Assembly (NCBI GenBank): GCA_016712985.1
Contig: JADJQA010000020.1
Location: 1-37,615 of the forward strand
From: Sulfuritalea sp.
Lineage (GTDB): Bacteria; Pseudomonadota; Gammaproteobacteria; Burkholderiales; Rhodocyclaceae
Reading direction: 5' to 3'
Length of the DNA stretch: 37,615 nt
In this document: positions 32,469 through 37,615 of the stretch, piece by piece
How the letters are laid out: every line of letters begins with the position of its first letter
Position numbering within the stretch: the first letter of the stretch is position 1
Position numbers and translations under genes: made by a program
Notes under the pieces: generated by a model
The model's database searches: none
Told to the model about the DNA's origin: nothing
What the model saw: only the letters and a program-made list of their open reading frames with translations

Positions 32469-33784
32469 ATGATGACGTGGGCGGAGGCAGAATTTGCCGG
32501 AGCGGACCTGGGTGACAAGCGGTTGAACCGGAGATTGATCAAACTGACGGAAAGTTTTGCCGACAAGCCGACGGCAAGCATCCCTGGGGCCTGTGGAGAC
32601 GGGAGCGAAACGGCGGCGACCTACCGCTTCTTCGATCAGGCGAACAACGCCAAACGTCCACTGGAGTGGGAGACGATTCTCGCGCCGCACATCGAGCACA
32701 CGCACGAACGGATGCGGCAACATCCGATTGCGTTGTGCTTGCAGGACACCACTGAACTTGACTTCCATGGCCAGGGGATCGAAGGACTCGGCCCCTTGTC
32801 CTTTGAGGCCCAGCGCGGCATGTATCTGCACCCGACCTACGTCGTGACACCGGAACGGGAACCCCTGGGAGTCACCGATGCCTGGATGTGGACCCGACAG
32901 ACCAAGGCCGCTGATGGCAAGCGTCCCGGGCCGTGCGAGAGTCTGCGCTGGATCGAAGGTTATGAGCGGATTGCGCAAACCGTCGTGACGATGCCGGAAA
33001 CCCGCTTGGTGTATGTCGCTGACCGGGAATCCGACATCGTTGGCCTGATGCGCCGCGCACGAGACCTGGGCTATCCGGCGGATTGGCTAATCCGCTCCCA
33101 ACACAATCGCACGTTGCCCGATGGCGGCAAGCTCTGGGCCGAGGCGAGCGCAGGCGAGCCTTTGGGAGAGATCGAATTCACCCTGCCGGCACGTCCCGGT
33201 CAGGCCGAGCGCAGGTTGCGACAGGCGGTGTGGGCGGCGCGGATCGCTATACCGGATGGTGTGGGGGGTGTGCTGGAGGTGACGTGTGTCGTTGCCCGGG
33301 AAATCGACCCGCCTGCCGGCGTGAAACCCGTCGAGTGGCGCTTGCTGACGAATCGGGTCGTCAGTGACTTTGCCGCTGCGGTGGAATTGATCAGTTGGTA
33401 TCGCTGCCGCTGGGAGATCGAGATTTTCTTCAACGTCCTCAAGAACGGTTGTCGTGTCGAGGCTTTGCAACTGGGCAGCGTCGCGACGTTGGAACTGGCG
33501 CTGGCGGTATATATGGTCGTGGCCTGGCGTCTGGCGCGTCTTGTGCGTCTGGGGCGCACCCATCCGGACTTGACGGCCAGCGCACTGTTCACCGAGACCG
33601 AATGGAAGGCGCATACATTCTCGAAGAAGCCGCCGTCAAACCCAACCCTGCGCGAGGGGTGATTCGGCAGATCGCGAGCTGGGCGGCCTTCTGGGACGCA
33701 AGGGCGATGGCGGCTGGCGTCAAGACCCTCTGGCTCGGGTTTGCTCCCCTCGCGATCGTCCAGGGCTTTCCGGATGACAAATGA
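32469..33784 (+). mobile_element. IS4-family transposase, 3' end frameshifted
   Basis: DDE transposase of the IS4 family in the broad sense (Tn5/IS50-like). Starts MMTWAEAEFAGADLGDKRLN with an AAGGA ribosome site. Catalytic residues: Asp in LCLQDTTELDF, Asp in VYVADRESDIVG, and the YREK signature in YRCRWEIEIFFNVLK with exact spacing Y-x2-R-x3-E-x6-K. The frame stops at 33662 (PTLREG), whereas the usual tail appears in other frames (VIRQIAS, LGGLLGRKGDG, GVKTLWLGF) until 33784, so three or more small indels sit in 33600-33740. Terminal inverted repeats were not identified with certainty; the element lies roughly in 32348-33735 between the direct repeats. Confidence 0.85.
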
Positions 33785-33829
33785 AATTCACGAGGCCATG
33801 CGCTGAGTGCTGTAATCTGCCCGGCTCAA
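33736..33829 (+). repeat. Right copy of imperfect direct repeat flanking the IS
   Basis: About 94 bases similar to 32250-32347, with the identical 23-base core at 33783-33805 and the same end (CTGCCCGGCTCAA). It overlaps the end of the transposase gene and finishes right at the stop of the carbonic anhydrase gene. Far longer than an IS4-type target duplication. Confidence 0.65.
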
Positions 33830-34445
33830 TCAGAAACGAACACGGCCCGTATCGAGTTCGTAGACGGCGCCGATCAGTCGCATATGGCCTTCACCCAGGC
33901 GGGCCTTTGCCTCCGGGGTTTCGAGCAGTTCGCGCACGGTTCGTCGCACATTGGCTTCGACGGCGGAACTCAGCAAATCGGCCGGTGATGCCTTCGGGTC
34001 AAGCGCGTCCAGCGCCGGGATGATCTGTTCGAGCAGGATCTCGATGCGGCCGCCTTGCCGGGTGCCGTCGAACCTGGCAGCGACTGCCGCCTTCACGGCG
34101 CCGCAGCCTTCATGCCCCATTACGACGAACAGCGGGGTATGCAGATGCAGAGCGGCATATTGCAGGGTGCCCAGGATGGAGGGGCCAAGCACGTTCCCGG
34201 CAACCCGGATGACAAAACAGTTCGCCAAATCCGGCGTCGAAAACGAGTTCTGGCGGTACCCGGCTGTCGCTGCAGCCGCGAATCGTGACGTAGGGTTGTT
34301 GCCCTTTGGCAAGATTGGCCAGAACCTCCTTCTGCACGGTCGGAAAGCGCGCCTGGCCATTCACGAAGCGCAAGTTGCCGGCTTTCAGGCGGGCGAGGGC
34401 TTCCTCGGCGGTGCATACGGGTTCGACAGTGTGGTCGGTACTCAC
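33830..34445 (-). CDS. Beta-class carbonic anhydrase with one frameshift
   Basis: Interconverts CO2 and bicarbonate. The first part (GTG start at 34445) reads VCTAEEALARLKAGNLRFVN and YVTIRGCSDSRVPPELVFDA, giving zinc ligand C58 and the D60/R62 dyad. It fails at GELF, where the coding sequence has TTTT (34214-34217, A4 on the plus strand) instead of the TTT needed. One frame over the protein continues VIRVAGNVLGPSILGTLQYA, FVVMGHEGCGAVKAAVAARF (remaining zinc ligands His and Cys) and GAVYELDTGRVRF. The corrected protein is about 205 residues, a normal length. A single homopolymer base explains everything, so the gene is probably intact in the organism. Confidence 0.9.
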
Positions 34446-34536
34446 GATACGCAGCCTTCTGTTATCGGGTTGCGGAACAAAACGCCCTGGATGCCGTGCC
34501 CACCGGCAGCCTGCAAGGTGATAGCCTCAAGGTCCG

Positions 34537-35415
34537 ATGCATGCCAGGAAAGAGCCAGGCGGATTGAAACAAGAGTCTAATCTCGAAGAAACCGTTGAGC
34601 GACACAGACAGATGATATTGCGTCTTCTGGAAGGGGGTTCCGTCGTCGTCTTGACGGGCGCCGGCCTGAGCACATCGAGCGGAATCCCGGATTACCGGGA
34701 CCGTGAGGGCAACTGGAAGCAGGCGAAGCCCATCGACCACAACGACTTCCTGCGTTCGGCGAGCGCGCGGCAACGCTACTGGGCGCCGAGTTTTTTCGGC
34801 TGGTCAGCCGTCGGCCTGGCGAGCCCGGGCCGCGGCGATCATTCCCTGGCGCATCTGGAAGGTCTGGACCGGATTGCCCTGATCCTCACGCAGAACGTGG
34901 ATGGATTGCACCAGAAGGCGGGCAGCCGATCGGTACTGGAACTCCATGGCGGGCTGCATCGGGTGATTTGCCTGGCCTGCCGCCAGGCCTATCCGCGCGC
35001 CCTGGTCCAGGAGTGGCTGAGCGAGGCGAATCCGGGCATTGCCGCCGAATCCGCCCGCGCCGGCCCGGATGGCGATGCCCATATTGCCGAGAGCCTCCAT
35101 GTCGCGTTTTGCATCGCGGACTGTCCATCCTGTGGCGGGGTACTCAAGCCGGACGTGGTGTTCTTTGGCGACAGTGTGCCCAGGGATCGGGTCGGCGCCT
35201 GCATCGACGCCATCGACGCCGCCAGCGGACTGCTGGTGGTCGGCTCCTCCCTGATGGTCTGGTCGGGATTCCGCTTTGTCGCGCATGCCCACGGGCGCGG
35301 CAAACCCGTGATGGCGATCAACCTTGGGAAGACACGCGCGGACGACTTGCTGGACGCAAAAGTCGAGCAGGATTGCGACGAGTTCCTGCACCGGCTGCGG
35401 ATGCGCAGTTCGTAA
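34537..35415 (+). CDS. Sir2-family NAD-dependent deacetylase
   Basis: 292-residue sirtuin. NAD-binding GAGLSTSSGIPDYR (41-54), TQNVDGLHQKAG (118-129), the catalytic His137 in ELHGGLHRV, zinc ligands C145-x2-C148 and C196-x2-C199 (CPSCGG), and LLVVGSSLMVWSGFRFVAHA with INLGKTRAD near the end. It is longer than E. coli CobB because of an insertion around residues 155-190 and resembles the class II (SIRT4-like) group, which may act as lipoamidase or ADP-ribosyltransferase. ATG at 34537 gives the longest form; a TTG at 34564 preceded by AGGAAAGAG is an alternative. Convergent with the thioesterase gene. Confidence 0.92.
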   Translation: MHARKEPGGLKQESNLEETVERHRQMILRLLEGGSVVVLTGAGLSTSSGIPDYRDREGNWKQAKPIDHNDFLRSASARQRYWAPSFFGWSAVGLASPGRGDHSLAHLEGLDRIALILTQNVDGLHQKAGSRSVLELHGGLHRVICLACRQAYPRALVQEWLSEANPGIAAESARAGPDGDAHIAESLHVAFCIADCPSCGGVLKPDVVFFGDSVPRDRVGACIDAIDAASGLLVVGSSLMVWSGFRFVAHAHGRGKPVMAINLGKTRADDLLDAKVEQDCDEFLHRLRMRSS

Positions 35416-35467
35416 CTGCCGTGAGGCCGGGCGCTCTGCCTTAATGGATCGGACGGGGATCCGCGAC

Positions 35468-35866
35468 TTACTTTTCGGCGGGAATCTCGCGCTTGCTGCC
35501 GTCTTCATTCAGCGCAACATAGGTCAATTGCGCTTCGGTGACCTTGACCACCACCGGATTCGCCGGATGGCGCTCGGCGAACACCTGAACGTCCACGGTG
35601 ATCGAGGTCCGGCCGACCTTGACCACTTCGGCGTAGAAGCTGACGATGTCGCCGACCGAGATCGGCTGCTTGAAGAGAAAGGAATTTACCGCGACCGTGG
35701 CGATGCGGCCGCGCGCCAGGCGTATGGCGGGGATTGCGCCGGCGACGTCGGCCTGCGCCATGACCCAGCCGCCGAAGATGTCGCCGTTGGGATTCATGTC
35801 GGCCGGCATCGGCACCACCCGCAGCACCGGCTCGCACCCCGGCATCTTCGCGCCTTCATGGCCCAT
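35468..35866 (-). CDS. YciA-like hotdog acyl-CoA thioesterase
   Basis: 132 residues, one hotdog domain. The family fingerprint is complete: RVVPMPADMNPNGDIFGGWV followed by MAQADVAGAIPAIRLARGRI, then VAVNSFLFKQPISVGDIVSF and FAERHPANPVVVKVTEAQLT. The Asp in NPNGDIFGGW is the presumed catalytic residue. Such enzymes hydrolyse a broad range of acyl-CoAs in the cytosol and help free CoA or set acyl-CoA pools. ATG at 35866 has GGAGAAC 4-10 bases upstream; longer open frames into 36052 lack support. Gene stands alone, convergent with the sirtuin gene. Confidence 0.93.
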   Translation of the reverse strand: MGHEGAKMPGCEPVLRVVPMPADMNPNGDIFGGWVMAQADVAGAIPAIRLARGRIATVAVNSFLFKQPISVGDIVSFYAEVVKVGRTSITVDVQVFAERHPANPVVVKVTEAQLTYVALNEDGSKREIPAEK

Positions 35867-35953
35867 GGCCGTTCTCCGTCGTCTATCAGGCCGCCAGTAT
35901 AGAGTGCGGGAGGGCGCCTTGCCGTAGCACCGTCGCCGTCCGCAAGGGATACC

Positions 35954-35974
35954 GTCTCCGGCTGAGCCGGAGAC
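35954..35974. promoter_or_regulatory. 21-bp perfect inverted repeat
   Basis: GTCTCCGGCT and AGCCGGAGAC form 10-bp arms around a single G, in the intergenic gap between the divergent thioesterase and DMT genes. On the plus strand it is followed by ATAACTTTTC, so it might terminate transcription of a lost gene; as a symmetric site between divergent genes it might also be an operator. Confidence 0.5.
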
Positions 35975-36054
35975 ATAACTTTTCGAAGCGCAAGAATCGG
36001 GTGGCGCGGCCTGGTGGCATCCCCGATACTGGGAGCCTCGCCCGAAAGCCACGC

Positions 36055-36653
36055 ATGACTTCCGCCAGTCTCGCCCGCCTGCTGACTCTCTCCGCCATCT
36101 GGGGCGGCTCTTTCCTGCTGATCCGCATCGGCGCCCCGGCGCTCGGCCCGGTACCGTTGATGCAGGCGCGCGTGCTGCTCGCGGCCCTGTTCCTCGCTGC
36201 GGTCGCGCTGATGTTGCGCAGACCGCTGGCCTGGCGGGCGCACTGGCGCCATTACCTGTTCATCGGCTTGTTCAACTCGTGGAACCCTTCGCCAACGCGC
36301 ATGGCAGCATGTGGGCGGCCAGCCTGCTGATGGCGCCGGCACTGCTGGTGTTTCCGCCCGCGGCGGCGCCGACGGCGGGCATCGTCGCCCTTGTCGCGGC
36401 GCTCGGCATGGTCTGTAGCGGCGTCGCCTACCTGCTCTATTTCCACCTCATCGACGACATCGGTGCCGCGCCGGCCCTGACCGTGACCTTCCTCATTCCG
36501 CTGTTCGGTACGCTCTTCGGCTGGCTCTTCCTCGACGAGGCCGTCGGCTGGCACACGCTGGCCGGCGGCGCCTTCGTCATCGCCGGCACCGCGCTGGTCA
36601 CCGGCTTTTCACCGCGAATGCTCTCCCTGCGCAGCGAGGCGGCCAATGTCTGA
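36055..36653 (+). pseudogene. EamA/DMT exporter gene with middle deleted
   Basis: Drug/metabolite transporter family. The start is good: MTSASLARLLTLSAIWGGSF with the first three helices up to YLFIGLFNS (about 36285). The end is good too, one frame over: VEPFANAHGSMWAASLLMAP, YLLYFHLIDDIGAAPALTVT and FGTLFGWLFLDEAVGWHTLA to TGA at 36651-36653. About 100 residues (late first EamA repeat and early second) are missing between them. So both termini are joined through an internal deletion plus frame change. The stop overlaps the downstream Ada-like start by 8 bases. Not functional as written. Confidence 0.8.
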
Positions 36654-37530
36654 TGCGGCACGGGAAAGCTCGCGCGCGACTGACGGCGGCGAACAGCGGC
36701 GCCAGTACGCGGCAGTCGCCCGCGCCATCGGCTTCATCCGCGCCAATGCCGCGCGCCAGCCGGATCTCGCCGAAATCGCGGCGGCGGCGAAGCTGAGCGA
36801 ATACCACTTGCAGCGGCTGTTTTCCGCCTGGGCCGGGCTGTCGCCCAAGCGCTTCCTGCAATACCTGACCAAGGAGCATGCGCTCACTGCTCTGCGCGCC
36901 TCGGCCGGCGTGTTCGACGCCGCTCTGGATGCGGGCCTGTCGGGACCGGGCAGTCTGCACGACCTGATGGTCAGTTGCGAAGCCCTGACGCCGGGCGAAA
37001 TCCGCACGCAGGGCGCGGGCGTGGAACTTCGCCACGGTTTCGCCGCGACGCCACTGGGCGAGGCGCTGTTCGGCTGGACCAGGCGCGGCGTCTGCCATCT
37101 CGCCTTCTGTGACGACGACCAGGATGCCAAGCTGGCACTTCTGCGCAAGGACTGGCCGGCGGCGAACTTCGTCCGCGACGATGCCGGTGCAAGGTCACTG
37201 GCAGGCCGCGTCTTCCCCGCCGTACCGACGTCGGGAAAGCTGCATCTCCTGCTGCGCGGCACCAACTTCCAGATCAAGGTCTGGGAAGCCCTGCTGAAAA
37301 TCCCGCCGGCGGCGCTGGTGTCCTACGGCCGGCTCGCCGGACATCTCGGGCAGCCCCGGGCGGCACGGGCCGTCGGCTCGGCGATCGCCGCAAACAGCAT
37401 TGCCTACCTGATTCCCTGCCATCGCGTAATCCGCGACCACGGCAACTTCAGCAACTACCGCTGGGGCGTCGAGCGCAAGTTCGCGCTGCACGCCTGGGAG
37501 CTGGGGCGTTGTGAAATCGCCCGGGGATAG
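36646..37530 (+). CDS. Ada-like AraC/O6-alkylguanine-DNA methyltransferase
   Basis: 294 residues in two domains. Residues 20-120 form an AraC-type helix-turn-helix region (LAEIAAAAKLSEYHLQRLFS, GLSPKRFLQYLTKEHALTAL). Residues 130-290 form the alkyltransferase, with the suicidal acceptor C258 in IPCHRVIRDHGNFSNYRWG and the DNA-binding RAVGSAIAANS. The N-terminal zinc/phosphotriester Ada domain is absent, so this is the short Ada variant that repairs O6-methylguanine and may regulate transcription without the methyl-phosphotriester sensor. It overlaps the broken DMT gene by 8 bases, and such DMT-ada pairs suggest a former operon. Confidence 0.93.
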   Translation: MSDAARESSRATDGGEQRRQYAAVARAIGFIRANAARQPDLAEIAAAAKLSEYHLQRLFSAWAGLSPKRFLQYLTKEHALTALRASAGVFDAALDAGLSGPGSLHDLMVSCEALTPGEIRTQGAGVELRHGFAATPLGEALFGWTRRGVCHLAFCDDDQDAKLALLRKDWPAANFVRDDAGARSLAGRVFPAVPTSGKLHLLLRGTNFQIKVWEALLKIPPAALVSYGRLAGHLGQPRAARAVGSAIAANSIAYLIPCHRVIRDHGNFSNYRWGVERKFALHAWELGRCEIARG

Positions 37531-37615
37531 TTCGCCGGCAAGCGATGCGGATAGCAGGCAGCAATCGGCCATCAAGAGCCATTCAGTCCAGAAACTCGGT
37601 TGAGTGCTTCAGATT

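Noticed and set aside
37195..37575. 126-codon minus-strand frame at the right end
   Set aside because: It is antisense to the alkyltransferase domain of the Ada-like gene; the last 85 bases of the window show nothing else recognisable.

Overview
The window is GC-rich, tightly packed DNA of a proteobacterium. The gene families (FolE2, DUF1365/Cfa cluster, MipA/OmpV, DUF3429, ABC1 kinase, acyl-CoA dehydrogenase/thiolase sets, [2Fe-2S] thioredoxin-like ferredoxin) point to a betaproteobacterium, perhaps Rhodocyclales; this is inferred from gene content, not from a database search. No tRNA, rRNA or CRISPR array was seen.

Layout. (1) 1-5745, minus strand: a compressed operon folE2 - 43-residue membrane microprotein - FAD amine-oxidase-like protein - DUF1365 - Cfa-like methyltransferase - chalcone-isomerase-like exported protein - GPH transporter, every junction overlapping by 4 or 8 bases. 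Similar sets are known from singlet-oxygen and light responses that remodel membrane fatty acids. (2) 5797-6680: a relatively AT-rich patch with weak hypothetical genes, repeated TTGTC-N3-GACAA palindromes and a widespread dispersed hairpin repeat. (3) 6684-9744: an overlapping operon SDR - DUF3429 - small membrane protein - ABC1 kinase. (4) 9760-13278: a probable light/redox sensing locus. A MerR protein resembling class II LitR is divergent from fasciclin, a cysteine-less LOV/PAS protein, three tandem tiny membrane proteins and a broken FAD oxidoreductase, with a strong inverted repeat in the shared promoter. (5) 13988-19010: a beta-oxidation island (thiolase and acyl-CoA dehydrogenase one way; AidB-like dehydrogenase, a small protein and TetR the other way) around a perfect 18-bp palindrome, the likely TetR operator. 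(6) 19150-31080: MipA/OmpV porin-like protein, ferredoxin, vapC remnant, a large GAF/PAS/GGDEF/EAL signalling gene, an RCK potassium channel divergent from a CorA-like transporter, an NlpC/P60 lipoprotein, a zinc alcohol dehydrogenase, a damaged beta-lactamase-family gene and an unknown protein. (7) 31492-37530: a TacAT-type toxin-antitoxin pair with an IS4-family insertion at its 3' end, beta carbonic anhydrase, sirtuin, hotdog thioesterase, a gutted DMT exporter gene and an Ada-like methyltransferase.

Two features of the sequence affect any reading of it. Several otherwise well-conserved genes (diguanylate cyclase/phosphodiesterase, potassium channel, carbonic anhydrase, TacT, transposase) are interrupted by indels, many in short homopolymers, so sequencing error is a serious alternative to real decay. 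Three other genes keep both ends but lack or garble about 100 or more codons in the middle (9760-10418, 29736-30525, 36055-36653), and one of these carries an almost pure G/C block.

The most interesting system is the pair formed by region 4 (LitR-like repressor plus cysteine-less LOV protein plus microproteins) and region 1 (folate, fatty-acid modification and redox enzymes). Together they look like the regulator and effector arms of a light or singlet-oxygen response.
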